64,000 bases of DNA from assembly GCA_002305685.1 (NCBI GenBank), contig DBQB01000024.1, positions 124,629-188,628 of the forward strand. Direction: 5' to 3'. Both the position numbers and the translations under genes were made by a program. The notes under the pieces were generated by a model. It was not told where the DNA came from and ran no database searches. It worked only from the letters and a program-made list of their open reading frames with translations. This stretch comes from Ruminococcaceae bacterium UBA1405 (GTDB lineage Bacteria; Bacillota; Clostridia; Oscillospirales; Ruminococcaceae). This document shows positions 35,105 to 45,109 of this stretch, one piece after another (positions within the stretch are counted from its first letter, which is position 1; every line of letters begins with the position of its first letter).

Positions 35105-36640
35105 TTACAGCTCATGTTCCACAAAGATCTGGCACAGATCGGTCATCAAATCGGAAGGGAGCATCCCATACTGGGAGAGACGTTTGGCACAGCGGTCCGC
35201 TGCCATCCCGTGCAGATAAACCCCGCACCGGGCCGCATCCAGCCCGGAAAGCTTCTGGGCGGCAAAGGAACCGATCATCCCCGCCAGCACATCTCCGCTG
35301 CCGGCCTTGGCCAACCCCGCATTGCCGGTGGAATTGATATAGCTGGTTTTGCCGTCGGTCACAATGGTGGCAGGTCCTTTCAGGACCAGGATCACCCCAT
35401 ATTTTTCCGCAAAGGAAACCGCTGTCTCAAACCGGTTGCCCTGGATGTCGCTCAGACGCTTGCCGCTGAGGCGGGACATCTCCACAGCGTGGGGGGTGAG
35501 GATAATGGTCCCTTTCTTTTCCAGCAGCACCTCAGGGTTGGAGGCAAGCACATTTAACCCGTCGGCATCGATGATCAGCGGACACTCCACGCCGCGGATC
35601 AGGGAGAATACCAGTTCCCGGGTATCCTCCGATTTGCCCAATCCGCATCCCACCAGCACAGCGGTGCAGCGTTTGGCCCGCTCCAACAGCTCCGGGATGT
35701 TGGAGGGATCGATTTGGTGTTCCCCGTTTTCCTTCAAAAGCATGGTGGTAGCCTCCGGCAGCACCGGAGTCACATCCCGAATCACCGGTTCGGGGGAAGC
35801 CAGCGTCACATATCCCGCGCCGCAGCGAAGGGCGGAGGTGGTGGAAAGGATGGCGGCGCCGGTAAATCCCAGGCTTCCGCTGATGTTGAGAAATTTTCCG
35901 TAGGTGCCTTTGTGGGAGTTGGGAACCCGTTGCGGCAGACATCCGAGTACTTCCTCCTCCTCCATCACCTCGGTGGAGATGCCCACATTCTCCCGGCAAT
36001 CATCCGGAATCCCGATGTTCAGTACGATGGTACGGCCGCAGTGCAGCGACGCCGGTTCCAGATAATGAGCCAGCTTCATGGAATCAAAACACAGCGTAAA
36101 ATCCGCCTGGACCGCATAGGGATTGTCCGCGCAGGAATCGGCGCGGATACCGCTGGGGACGTCCAGCGAAAACACCGCACACACCGAGGAATTGATCAGC
36201 GCAAAAATTTCCTTGTGCAGCTCGTTGGGCTCCCCGGAAAAACCGGTGCCATAGATGGCGTCCACCACAATATCGGTGTTTTGGCTCAGCGCCTTCACCT
36301 GATCGGCGTGCTCCTGGTAATCGATCACCACCGCGCCCAGATTCAGCAGTTCGTCCAGCATCGACTGTGCCTCGCTGGTCACCGGCACCCCGTCGGTGAG
36401 CACCGCAACCACCTTCACCCCGTCGTTGAACAGCTCCCGGGTGACCACAAATCCATCCCCGCCGTTGTTTCCTTTGCCGCAAAATACAATACATTTTGTA
36501 TCTTGCGGATGTTTTATTACTTTCCGGATAAACTGAGCGGCAGCTTTTCCGGCATTCTCCATCAGCTGGGGATAGCTCAGTCCATGATCCAGCGATGCAG
36601 CCTCAATCGCCTTCATCTGCTGCGTCGTGACAATTTTCAT
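35105..36640 (-). CDS. nnr: Bifunctional NAD(P)H-hydrate repair enzyme (epimerase and dehydratase)
   Basis: The 511-residue protein fuses a YjeF N-terminal epimerase domain (about residues 1-215, with CGKGNNGGDGFV and the substrate-site YGTGFSG) to a YjeF C-terminal ribokinase-like dehydratase domain (about 225-505, with GSLGFTGAAIL and the catalytic GSGDVLAGMIG). It repairs hydrated NADH and NADPH using ADP. The start at 36640 is favoured over an in-frame ATG three codons earlier by ribosome-site spacing. The acpS gene follows upstream on the same strand, a common pairing in Firmicutes. Confidence 0.94.
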   Translation of the reverse strand: MKIVTTQQMKAIEAASLDHGLSYPQLMENAGKAAAQFIRKVIKHPQDTKCIVFCGKGNNGGDGFVVTRELFNDGVKVVAVLTDGVPVTSEAQSMLDELLNLGAVVIDYQEHADQVKALSQNTDIVVDAIYGTGFSGEPNELHKEIFALINSSVCAVFSLDVPSGIRADSCADNPYAVQADFTLCFDSMKLAHYLEPASLHCGRTIVLNIGIPDDCRENVGISTEVMEEEEVLGCLPQRVPNSHKGTYGKFLNISGSLGFTGAAILSTTSALRCGAGYVTLASPEPVIRDVTPVLPEATTMLLKENGEHQIDPSNIPELLERAKRCTAVLVGCGLGKSEDTRELVFSLIRGVECPLIIDADGLNVLASNPEVLLEKKGTIILTPHAVEMSRLSGKRLSDIQGNRFETAVSFAEKYGVILVLKGPATIVTDGKTSYINSTGNAGLAKAGSGDVLAGMIGSFAAQKLSGLDAARCGVYLHGMAADRCAKRLSQYGMLPSDLMTDLCQIFVEHEL

Positions 36641-36819
36641 CGCAATCATCCTCTCTCTCCGCCCTCAAAATCCCGCTGGGCGTTTTTTCGGCCTCAACCG
36701 GCCGTCTATGCGTATGGAAAAGTTCTTTTCTTTGGCTTTGGAACCATTATACAGGAAAAAATCATGCCGGTCTAGGAAAGTATCAAAATTTTGTCCATTG
36801 CCGTCGAATATCCCCTCAT

Positions 36820-36865
36820 AAAAAAGAGAACAATACAGGATACCATGTTCCCCAGTATTGTTCTC
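36820..36865 (-). terminator. Terminator of the DUF6106-acpS operon
   Basis: GAGAACAATAC (36826-36836) and GTATTGTTCTC (36855-36865) pair perfectly; the A-run before the left arm gives six U on the minus strand. Confidence 0.85.
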
Positions 36866-36874
36866 CAAAAAATA

Positions 36875-37303
36875 TCATTTGCAGTACCATCCGGTCACCA
36901 TCGCACAGGCATACTCCTTGGTATGGCTCAAGCTGACCGAAAACGCCAGCCCCCGCTCCTCAACCAACTGCCGCGCCTTCCCGGTAAAGACCAGATACGG
37001 CGCACCCAGGCTATCCCGCAGCGCCGAAACTTCATTCAGAGCAAATCCGCGTATCCCGCTGCCCAGCGCCTTGGCAAACGCCTCCTTGGCACAGAAGTTG
37101 ACCGCAGCGGTGCTCACGGCGCTATGGCTGGCCAGCAGTGGTTTTCCCGAGCCTGCCCGCAGCTGCATCAGCTCCAGTTCCTGGGGAGAATATACCCGCT
37201 GTAGAAACATCCGGCGTTCCATACTCTTAGCAATACGCCCGATCTCCACCAGATCGATGCCGGTGACAATGCCCTGAGGGATGCTCTGTAACTGTGGATT
37301 CAT
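36875..37303 (-). CDS. acpS: Holo-[acyl-carrier-protein] synthase
   Basis: The 142-residue protein has the AcpS motifs GIDLVEIGRI (magnesium ligand Asp) and NFCAKEAFAKALGSGI, and ends with VSLSHTKEYACAMV. It transfers phosphopantetheine from CoA to a serine of acyl carrier protein, needed for fatty-acid synthesis. The start overlaps the stop of the upstream membrane-protein gene (ATGA, 37300-37303). A terminator follows at once. Confidence 0.94.
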   Translation of the reverse strand: MNPQLQSIPQGIVTGIDLVEIGRIAKSMERRMFLQRVYSPQELELMQLRAGSGKPLLASHSAVSTAAVNFCAKEAFAKALGSGIRGFALNEVSALRDSLGAPYLVFTGKARQLVEERGLAFSVSLSHTKEYACAMVTGWYCK

Positions 37304-37854
37304 TTTTCCACCAAACCGCTTTCCATCCGATTTTTGAGAAAATCGTTGAGCAGCAGGCGAGGGATAAATACCCGGAACGCTTCCAAAATACGGGCGGTGG
37401 CGTTAAATACCACCAGCGTCTCCCCCAGCGTCTTGTGATGCACCACACAGTACCATACATGTTTGGAACTTTCACTGTCGCAGGCAATGATCCTGGTTTT
37501 ATAGTTTTTGTTCTGATGTTTGGCGGGATCATAGGGTCCAATGGCCTCAAAGTCCTTGCATTTGACGGTGATCAGACGTTTGCGCTTCCGCCGCGCCATA
37601 ATGCAGTCTACATCCATCTCCCCGTTGGTGACGATATACTCAAATTCTTTGTTGCGTGCGCTGGCAAGATAGTAAGCGCCATAAAATGCGCCCGCCACCA
37701 GCAGCATTCCGATACCGCCCGCTCCGATCGGGAACAGAATCAGAAAACTTAGCATCGAAATCACAATCGCCGCCAAAAACAGCCCCAATTTGATCAGCGT
37801 ATCCTTACCGGTATTTTTTTTGACTACAAGATATTCGACAAAAATGTCCGCCAT
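37300..37854 (-). CDS. DUF6106-like membrane protein
   Basis: The 184-residue protein begins with MADIFVEYLVVKKNTGKD, has two membrane helices (about residues 22-42 and 45-65), then a soluble domain with RRKRKRLITVKCKDFEAIGPYD and CVVHHKTLGETLVVFNA. It resembles the DUF6106 group found next to acpS in Clostridia. The function is unknown; the soluble part faces the cytoplasm by the positive-inside rule. It is the first gene of a two-gene unit with acpS. Confidence 0.75.
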   Translation of the reverse strand: MADIFVEYLVVKKNTGKDTLIKLGLFLAAIVISMLSFLILFPIGAGGIGMLLVAGAFYGAYYLASARNKEFEYIVTNGEMDVDCIMARRKRKRLITVKCKDFEAIGPYDPAKHQNKNYKTRIIACDSESSKHVWYCVVHHKTLGETLVVFNATARILEAFRVFIPRLLLNDFLKNRMESGLVEK

Positions 37855-38133
37855 CAGTCATTGCTCCTTTCGAAATCTGGCTTCCCCGACGAATGTTGTC
37901 AGGAAACCACGTTAGATTAAATTGTAACATAAACCATGACAGCTTACAATGGAATTTGTGTGAATTTACAAAATTATTATTCTCTTGCTTTGACCCAACC
38001 GAAATTTTTCGCATTTGGAAAAAGCCTCCAGTTATAATTGTACCGTTATTTCCGATACTAGGTGTGAGCAGACGGGACAGCACGGGAAGCTGAAAAAAGA
38101 TGCTCAAACCATTATCAGGAGGGTTTACCCGAT

Positions 38134-39261
38134 ATGAAAAAATTGTTGGCAATCCTGCTTTCGGCAGCGGCGGTTGCAGTTTCCACCGCAATGACTGCCT
38201 TTGCACAGGAACAACTGGACTCGCCGTCCACAAACTCCACCATTTCCAACATTGTTTTTGTCAAGGATGAGGATGTGGACATAAACGGCGGCATCCTCAC
38301 CCCCGGCAAAGAATATCGTTTCCTACTGCAATATACCACCGCCACAATGGGAGAAAAGATGGACAACGCAGCGACTGACTTCACCGATGAGCAGCTCAAC
38401 GGCAACAAGTTTCTGATTGAAAGCAAAATGGGCCGTAGCGCCATGGACTCCTTTAAGATCACCAAGTCCAGCGGTAAATATTACCTGGTTGCAGAGCCCA
38501 AAGCTGGTTATCCCACCAAACAGACCGATGTGGAATACAAAATCCGTCTGGTAAATACCAAGAACGGCGATGTGCTGCATGAAAAGACCCTGGCCTTCAA
38601 GGTTGGATACAAAACCATTTCCGACGACGAACTGTACGCTGCCTCGGTGGAGGAGCCGATCTTCATCTCCAACGACGCCCCGGTCATCACCGAGGATCAG
38701 TTTGAGGAGATCAACAGCTACACCAGCGGCAAAGCTGCCAACTTCACCAACGGTGACTGGACCATCAATGTGCGGGTCGGCGGTTTGAAGGATCAAAACC
38801 TCTATTCCACCTCTGCCGGTATTCCGGAGATCGAGACCAAATTTGAGGAAAGCCAGTTTAAGTTCATCAACTTCCCTGCCAACCCCAAATTTGACTACAC
38901 TGCTAAAATCAGTGTAGATGTCTCCAACGAGGCGGACGCCTTTGAGGACAGCTTTGTGCTGTACCGCTATAAGGACGGTGTTTTGACCCATATGCCTTCC
39001 ACCTACAACCCGGACACCTCCGAGGTCACCTTCTCCACCAAGGAGATGGGCAAATTTGTTCTGACCAACGTTGCCCTGGGTAACTCCACCATCGTGGATG
39101 AGGAAGTAAACGACGCTACCGGCGGCGGAAACAACAACAATAACAACAACTCCACCACCGAACCCAACCCCGACACCGGTGCCAATGCGCCCATCAACCT
39201 GATGTTCGCTGCAGCGGCGGTTTCTCTGATGGCTGGTATTGCCGCCTCCAAGCGCCGCTAA
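38134..39261 (+). CDS. Cell-surface protein with an NPDTG-type C-terminal anchor
   Basis: The 375-residue protein has a signal peptide (MKKLLAILLSAAAVAVSTAMTAFA), about 310 residues of beta-rich sequence, a poly-Asn linker (about 330-338) and the tail NPDTG (345-349) followed by a hydrophobic helix and SKRR. NPxTG is a sortase-like signal, so it may be linked to the cell wall. The sequence shows no recognised domain. AGGAGGG lies 10 bases before the start. A strong terminator follows. Confidence 0.85.
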   Translation: MKKLLAILLSAAAVAVSTAMTAFAQEQLDSPSTNSTISNIVFVKDEDVDINGGILTPGKEYRFLLQYTTATMGEKMDNAATDFTDEQLNGNKFLIESKMGRSAMDSFKITKSSGKYYLVAEPKAGYPTKQTDVEYKIRLVNTKNGDVLHEKTLAFKVGYKTISDDELYAASVEEPIFISNDAPVITEDQFEEINSYTSGKAANFTNGDWTINVRVGGLKDQNLYSTSAGIPEIETKFEESQFKFINFPANPKFDYTAKISVDVSNEADAFEDSFVLYRYKDGVLTHMPSTYNPDTSEVTFSTKEMGKFVLTNVALGNSTIVDEEVNDATGGGNNNNNNNSTTEPNPDTGANAPINLMFAAAAVSLMAGIAASKRR

Positions 39262-39295
39262 TTCATCAAAAGAACCAAAGTTTTAGACAGCTACA

Positions 39296-39334
39296 GGGCC
39301 CGCTGCGAAAACACGCAGCGGGCCCCTTGTTTTT
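39296..39334 (+). terminator. Terminator of the NPDTG surface-protein gene
   Basis: GGGCCCGCTGCG (39296-39307) pairs with CGCAGCGGGCCC (39314-39325), followed by CTTGTTTTTC. Confidence 0.85.
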
Positions 39335-39350
39335 CATTGTGTAACTGGAA

Positions 39351-40961
39351 TTACTTCTCCAAAGCGGCCTTCACAAATTCCCGGAACAGCGGATGCGCCC
39401 GGTTGGGGCGGCTCTTAAACTCCGGATGGTACTGAACGCCAATGAAGAAACGATTTTGCGGGATTTCCACCGCCTCCACAAGACGCCCATCGGGGGAGGT
39501 TCCGGTGATAGCCAGACCGCTCTCCTTCATCTGCTCCCGGAACATATTGTTGAATTCATAGCGGTGACGGTGCCGCTCCTGAATCTCCCCTTTCCCATAG
39601 GCGCGGGACATGATAGAATCGGGAGCAATCTTGCAGGGATACGCTCCCAGACGCATGGTGCCGCCTTTGGGGAGATTTCCGTGCTGATCCGGCATCAGAT
39701 CAATGACCGGATGAGCGGTTTTGGGGGCAAACTCGCTGGAATCGGCGTCAGATAGCCCCATCACATGGCGGGCATACTCAATCACCGCCACCTGCATTCC
39801 CAGGCAGATGCCCAGGAAAGGAACGTTGTGCTCCCGGGCATAGCGGGTAGCGGCAATCTTTCCGGCGATTCCTCTGTCTCCAAATCCGCCTGGAACCAAG
39901 ATGCCGTCGGCGCTCCCCAGAAGCTCCTGGGCGGTCTCGTCGGTCACCTGCTCGGCGTCAATCCAATCAATCTCCACCTTGGCGCTGTTTTCATATCCGG
40001 CATGGTGCAGCGCTTCCGCCACCGAGAGGTAGGCGTCATGGAGTTTTACATATTTTCCCACCAGCGCAATCTTGACCTGATGATCTTGCTTGGCAATACG
40101 CCCCAGCATCTCCTTCCACTCGGTCAGATCGCAGGGAGGCAGCTGCAAATTCAGTTCCCGGCAGACAATATCGGAAAAATGATGCTGCTCCAGCATCAGC
40201 GGCGCCTCATACAGCACCGGCAGGGTGATGTTCTCAATCACACAGTCGGGTTTGACGTTGCAGAACATGGCAATCTTATCCAAAATGGAGCGTTCCACCG
40301 GCTCATCCACCCTGGTAACGATGATATCCGGATTGATGCCGATGGAGCGCAGCTCCTTGACCGAGTGCTGGGTCGGCTTGGATTTGTGCTCCCCGGAGCT
40401 TTTGATGTAGGGAACCAGGGTGACATGGATAAAGATGCAGTTGTCCCGGCCTACCTCCAAAGACACCTGCCGGATGGCTTCCAGAAACGGCTGGCTCTCG
40501 ATATCGCCGGTGGTACCGCCGATCTCGGTGATAACCACATCAGCATCCGATTTGCTGCCCACCGAATAGATGAAATTTTTGATTTCGTTGGTCACATGGG
40601 GGATCACCTGTACTGTTTGTCCCAGATATTCCCCGTTGCGCTCCTTGGTGAGCACATTCCAGTATACCTTTCCGGTGGTCAGGTTGGAAAATTTGTTGAG
40701 ATCCTCATCGATGAAACGCTCATAGTGTCCCAGATCCAGATCGGTCTCGGCGCCATCCTCGGTGACAAACACCTCTCCGTGTTGGTAGGGGGACATGGTG
40801 CCGGGGTCCACATTGATGTAAGGGTCCAGCTTCTGTGCGGCAACCTTCAGCCCCCGCATCTTCAGCAGACGCCCCAACGATGCAGCGGTGATGCCTTTTC
40901 CCAAACCGGACACCACTCCGCCGGTGACAAAAATATACTTGCAGTGCTGTACGTTTCTCAT
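39351..40961 (-). CDS. pyrG: CTP synthase
   Basis: The 536-residue protein has the N-terminal amidoligase domain ([17 protein letters not shown] with its P-loop, then [11 protein letters not shown]) and a C-terminal class I glutaminase domain ([14 protein letters not shown] with the nucleophile Cys, and the HPEF histidine-glutamate). It makes CTP from UTP, ATP and glutamine. It lies 98 bases downstream of carB-dapF on the same strand, fitting a nitrogen/pyrimidine grouping. Between them a strong GC-rich hairpin without a U-tract is seen. Confidence 0.97.
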   Translation of the reverse strand: MRNVQHCKYIFVTGGVVSGLGKGITAASLGRLLKMRGLKVAAQKLDPYINVDPGTMSPYQHGEVFVTEDGAETDLDLGHYERFIDEDLNKFSNLTTGKVYWNVLTKERNGEYLGQTVQVIPHVTNEIKNFIYSVGSKSDADVVITEIGGTTGDIESQPFLEAIRQVSLEVGRDNCIFIHVTLVPYIKSSGEHKSKPTQHSVKELRSIGINPDIIVTRVDEPVERSILDKIAMFCNVKPDCVIENITLPVLYEAPLMLEQHHFSDIVCRELNLQLPPCDLTEWKEMLGRIAKQDHQVKIALVGKYVKLHDAYLSVAEALHHAGYENSAKVEIDWIDAEQVTDETAQELLGSADGILVPGGFGDRGIAGKIAATRYAREHNVPFLGICLGMQVAVIEYARHVMGLSDADSSEFAPKTAHPVIDLMPDQHGNLPKGGTMRLGAYPCKIAPDSIMSRAYGKGEIQERHRHRYEFNNMFREQMKESGLAITGTSPDGRLVEAVEIPQNRFFIGVQYHPEFKSRPNRAHPLFREFVKAALEK

Positions 40962-41015
40962 ACCTTACCTCGTTCCCCCGCAGAATATCCCGCGGCTTTT
41001 GCATTTCATTATCCC

Positions 41016-41043
41016 AACCGCCCGGCCTACCGGCCGGGCGGTT
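41016..41043 (-). other. GC-rich hairpin between carB-dapF and pyrG
   Basis: AACCGCCCGGCC (41016-41027) and GGCCGGGCGGTT (41032-41043) form a perfect 12-bp stem with a 4-base loop. No U-tract follows on either strand, so it is a pause, mRNA-processing or stability structure rather than a canonical terminator. Confidence 0.6.
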
Positions 41044-41059
41044 CTGTCAAAGCAGCGTG

Positions 41060-44000
41060 TTAAAATTCCACAACGCCCTCATATACCGTCTCGGCATTTC
41101 CGGTGAGATACACCGTCTCTCCGGTATATCTGACCTTCAGCTCTCCACCGGGAAGCAGTACGGTGATCTCTTTATCCTTTTGGCAGTAACCGTTTTCCAC
41201 CGCTGCCACCACCGCCGCGCAGGCACCGGTGCCGCAGGCCCAGGTTTCCCCACTGCCCCGCTCCCAGACCCGCATACGGATCTTGCGCGGATCGATGATC
41301 TCCACAAACTCCACATTCACCCGCTCCGGGAAGATGGGGTCCCGCTCGATGGCTTCTCCCAACGGCCGGATTTCCATGCCGTCCACATGATGGAAGAACA
41401 GGACACAGTGAGGATTGCCCATCGAGACGCAGGTAATTTTTCGCCGGGCGCCTCCCACCATCACCGTCTCGCCAATTACCGCTTTTCCGGACAGTTTCAC
41501 CGGAATCTGGGAAGGATGAAGAACGGGCGCCCCCATATCCACACAGGCTTCCTTGATCTCACCGTTGCGCCACAGCAGCTCCACCGTGCGAACGCCGCTG
41601 ACCGTCTCGATACGCATCACCTTTTTGTTGACAATTCCTTTTTCATACAGATACTTGCAGACGCAGCGGATGGCGTTGCCGCACATCTTTCCCTCGCTGC
41701 CGTCCAGATTGAACATCCGCATTTTGGCGTCGGCCACCTTGGAGGGATAAATCAGCACCGCGCCGTCTCCGCCGATTCCGAAATGCCGGTCCGCCAGACG
41801 CACGCTCAGCCCTTCCGGGTTGTTGATCTTCTGATCCATACAGTTAAAATAGATATAATCGTTGCCGCATCCTACCATCTTGGTAAAGCGGAGTTTCAAC
41901 TTTTCGGAGCGGAGATGGTTGATATCCACAAGCTCGGTGTTTTCCTGGGTATATTTGCTGCGCAGGCATTTGATCAGAGCGTTGGCAGTATCCAGCGCCG
42001 TCAAACAGGGAATAGCCCGCTCCACCGCCTTACGGCGGATCTTTACGTCGTCCAGGGTGGGGATACGTCCCTTGGAGGAGGTGGAGATGACATAGGTAAT
42101 CTTTCCGCTTTCGATCAGGGAAAGGGTATTTTCCTCCCAGGGCGCGGACTGATGGATCTTTTTCACCTGGGTCACCGGGATACCTGCGTCTGCCAGCACC
42201 GCCGCAGTGCCTACGGTGGCATAGATGGAAAAGCCCATTTCCACAAACTTCTTGGCAATATCCGCAATCTCGGGCTTATCCGGGTCCTTCACCGAGATAA
42301 AGACGCCGCCTTCCTTATAGAGCTTATAACCGGCAGCTACCAGTCCTTTAAACAGCGCTTCCTCCATGGTGTTGGCAATACCCAGCACCTCGCCGGTGGA
42401 TTTCATCTCCGGCCCCAGCTGGTTATCCACATCGATCAGCTTCTCGAAGGAGAACACCGGCACCTTCACCGCATAATACGGCGGCACCTTATAAAGCCCG
42501 GTGCCGTACCCCATCTGAGAAAGCTTCTCCCCCAGCATGGCCCGGGTGGCCAGATCCACCATGGGAACACCGGTCACCTTGCTGATATAGGGGATGGTGC
42601 GGGAGGAACGGGGGTTGACCTCGATGACATACAGCTCGTCGTCATAGATCAGATACTGAATATTGACAAGTCCTTTGGTCTCCAGCGAAACCGCCAGATT
42701 CCGGGAAGCCTCGATGATCTTTTCGGTCATGGCCTCGCTGACGTTCCAGGCAGGATACACCGCGATGGAGTCACCGGAATGGATGCCGGTGCGTTCGATG
42801 TGTTCCATGATGCCGGGGATCAAAATGTCTTCCCCGTCGCAGATGGCATCTACCTCCAGCTCGGTACCCATCAGATATTTATCAATCAGTACCGGGTTTT
42901 CAATCCCCTGGGAGAGGATGATGGCCATATATTCCTTCACATCATCAGGGCCGAAGGCGATGATCATGTTCTGTCCGCCCAGCACGTAGGAGGGACGGAT
43001 CAGCACCGGGTATCCCACATCCTGCGCCGCCTTGAGCGCCTCCTCGGTGGTCATAACGGTAAAGCCTTTGGCGCGTTTGATATGGTGCAGCTCCAGCAGT
43101 TCGTCAAATTTTTCCCGATCCTCCGCCTTATCGATGCTCTCCGCCGAGGTTCCCAGAATATTCACACCGTTTTCCGAGAGGAACTTGGTCAGCTTAATGG
43201 CGGTCTGACCGCCAAAGGCAACCACTACGCCAAAAGGCTGTTCGGTGCGGATAATCCCCATCACATCCTCTGAGGTCAGCGGTTCAAAATACAGCCGGTC
43301 GGCGGTATCAAAGTCGGTGGAGACCGTTTCCGGGTTGTTGTTGACGATGACAACCTCGTATCCCGCCTTTTTCAGCGCCCAAACACAGTGGACCGAAGCA
43401 TAGTCAAACTCAATTCCCTGCCCGATACGGATGGGGCCGGAACCAAATACAATCACCTTTTTCTTATCGCTGGGATTGCGCTGCAAAAACTCCGCAGCCT
43501 CATTCTCCTGGTCATAGGTGGAATAGAAATAAGGGGTTTGGGCGGCAAACTCCGCCGCGCAGGTGTCCACCATCTTATAGACCGGATAGAGGGGGTTTGC
43601 AATCTCCTTGCCGGTCAAACGGCGGATGACCTGGTCGGGGAATCCCAGCTGTTTGGCCCGCCGGTAGGTCTCAAAGGAGTCGTCTCCCTGGGAAAGCTGC
43701 TTTTCCATACGGATCAGATTGTTGAGCTTTGCCAGGAACCAGTGGTCCACCTTGGTCACCTCATGGATGTAGGAGGGATCTATCCCTTTGCGCAGCGCCT
43801 CACAGATGACAAACAGCCGCTCATCGTCGCACTCGTGCAGTCTTTCCCGCAGCTGCTCCACCGTATAGGAGGCAAAATTGGAATCCATCAGGCTGTCGTG
43901 GTGGATCTCCGCCCCCCGTACCGACTTCATAATCGCCTGCTCAAAGGAGGTGCCGATGGACATAACCTCGCCGGTGGCCTTCATCTGGGTGCCCAGCGTA

Positions 44001-45109
44001 CGCTTGGCGTACACAAACTTATCAAAGGGCCATTTGGGGAATTTGACCACCACATAGTCCAGCGCCGGCTCAAAGCAGGCATAGGTCACGCCGGTGACGG
44101 CGTTCTTGATCTCATCCAGCGTATAGCCGATGGCGATCTTGGCAGCAACCTTGGCGATGGGATAACCGGTGGCCTTGGAGGCCAGCGCCGAAGAACGGGA
44201 AACACGGGGATTGACCTCAATGACTGCATACTCAAAGGAATCGGGATTGAGGGCAAATTGGCAGTTACAGCCGCCTTCCACCTTCAGCTCCTCGATGATA
44301 TTCAGGGCTGCGGAGCGCAGCATCTGGTATTCCTTATCCGCCAGCGTCACCGCAGGGGCAATGACGATGGAATCGCCGGTATGCACCCCTACCGGATCGA
44401 AATTTTCCATGGAGCAGACAGTGATCACATTGTCCTTGCTGTCCCGCATCACCTCAAACTCGATCTCTTTCCATCCGGCAATGCACCGCTCCACCAGCAC
44501 CTGGCCGATGGGAGAAAGACGAAGTCCGTTGCCGCAGATCTCCCGCAGTTCCTCAGGATTATGGACAATGCCGCCGCCGGTACCGCCCAAGGTAAATGCG
44601 GGGCGCAGAATCACCGGATAACCGATTTCCTGGGCAAACTTTTCGGCGCTCTCCACATCGGTCACCACCATGGAAGGCACCACCGGCTGACCGATCTTCA
44701 TCATGGCGTCCTTAAACAGCTGACGGTCCTCCGCCCGGTCAATAGTCTCCGGATTGGCTCCCAGCAGCTTCACCCCATGCTTTTCCAAAAAGCCTTCCTT
44801 TGCCAGCTGCATCGAGAGGGTCAGGCCCGTCTGACCTCCCAGGGTGGAAAGCAGGCTGTCCGGCTTCTCCTTCTCGATGATCCGTTTGATGGTGGGCAGC
44901 GTCAGCGGTTCAATATAGATTTTATCGGCGATCATCCGATCGGTCATGATGGTGGCAGGGTTGGAATTGACTAAGATCACCTCCAGCCCATCCTCTTTCA
45001 GGGCACAGCAGGCCTGGGTACCGGCGTAGTCAAACTCTGCGGCCTGACCGATGACGATGGGGCCGGAACCGATCACCATCACACGTTTTAACTCTTTATT
45101 CAGCGGCAT
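41060..45109 (-). CDS. carB-dapF: Carbamoyl-phosphate synthase large chain fused to diaminopimelate epimerase
   Basis: The 1349-residue protein joins two complete enzymes in one frame. Residues 1 to about 1070 are CarB: two ATP-grasp halves (about 1-545 and 546-930, with GTGGGIVHNPEEL and VGYPVLIRPSYVLGG) and a regulatory MGS-like domain (about 940-1060, MGFSIYATVGTAAVLADAGI). Residues 1073-1349 are DapF: MVGCGNDYIYF, MFNLDGSEGKMCGNAIRC (catalytic Cys near 1143) and WACGTGACAAVVAA (catalytic Cys near 1292). The join at about 41893 shows no stop codon, frameshift or ribosome site. CarB makes carbamoyl phosphate for pyrimidines and arginine; DapF makes meso-diaminopimelate. The start overlaps carA by 14 bases. 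Confidence 0.95.
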   Translation of the reverse strand: MPLNKELKRVMVIGSGPIVIGQAAEFDYAGTQACCALKEDGLEVILVNSNPATIMTDRMIADKIYIEPLTLPTIKRIIEKEKPDSLLSTLGGQTGLTLSMQLAKEGFLEKHGVKLLGANPETIDRAEDRQLFKDAMMKIGQPVVPSMVVTDVESAEKFAQEIGYPVILRPAFTLGGTGGGIVHNPEELREICGNGLRLSPIGQVLVERCIAGWKEIEFEVMRDSKDNVITVCSMENFDPVGVHTGDSIVIAPAVTLADKEYQMLRSAALNIIEELKVEGGCNCQFALNPDSFEYAVIEVNPRVSRSSALASKATGYPIAKVAAKIAIGYTLDEIKNAVTGVTYACFEPALDYVVVKFPKWPFDKFVYAKRTLGTQMKATGEVMSIGTSFEQAIMKSVRGAEIHHDSLMDSNFASYTVEQLRERLHECDDERLFVICEALRKGIDPSYIHEVTKVDHWFLAKLNNLIRMEKQLSQGDDSFETYRRAKQLGFPDQVIRRLTGKEIANPLYPVYKMVDTCAAEFAAQTPYFYSTYDQENEAAEFLQRNPSDKKKVIVFGSGPIRIGQGIEFDYASVHCVWALKKAGYEVVIVNNNPETVSTDFDTADRLYFEPLTSEDVMGIIRTEQPFGVVVAFGGQTAIKLTKFLSENGVNILGTSAESIDKAEDREKFDELLELHHIKRAKGFTVMTTEEALKAAQDVGYPVLIRPSYVLGGQNMIIAFGPDDVKEYMAIILSQGIENPVLIDKYLMGTELEVDAICDGEDILIPGIMEHIERTGIHSGDSIAVYPAWNVSEAMTEKIIEASRNLAVSLETKGLVNIQYLIYDDELYVIEVNPRSSRTIPYISKVTGVPMVDLATRAMLGEKLSQMGYGTGLYKVPPYYAVKVPVFSFEKLIDVDNQLGPEMKSTGEVLGIANTMEEALFKGLVAAGYKLYKEGGVFISVKDPDKPEIADIAKKFVEMGFSIYATVGTAAVLADAGIPVTQVKKIHQSAPWEENTLSLIESGKITYVISTSSKGRIPTLDDVKIRRKAVERAIPCLTALDTANALIKCLRSKYTQENTELVDINHLRSEKLKLRFTKMVGCGNDYIYFNCMDQKINNPEGLSVRLADRHFGIGGDGAVLIYPSKVADAKMRMFNLDGSEGKMCGNAIRCVCKYLYEKGIVNKKVMRIETVSGVRTVELLWRNGEIKEACVDMGAPVLHPSQIPVKLSGKAVIGETVMVGGARRKITCVSMGNPHCVLFFHHVDGMEIRPLGEAIERDPIFPERVNVEFVEIIDPRKIRMRVWERGSGETWACGTGACAAVVAAVENGYCQKDKEITVLLPGGELKVRYTGETVYLTGNAETVYEGVVEF

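Noticed and set aside
38040..38133. Cyclic-di-GMP riboswitch upstream of the NPDTG surface protein
   Set aside because: A GACGGGACAGCACGGG stretch looked suggestive, but the conserved core and paired helices of class I or II are absent.
41057..43273. Long open frame on the plus strand opposite carB-dapF
   Set aside because: It is fully antisense to a gene with clear motifs, encodes a His/Arg/Gly-rich sequence with no family match, and reflects the codon bias of the true gene.
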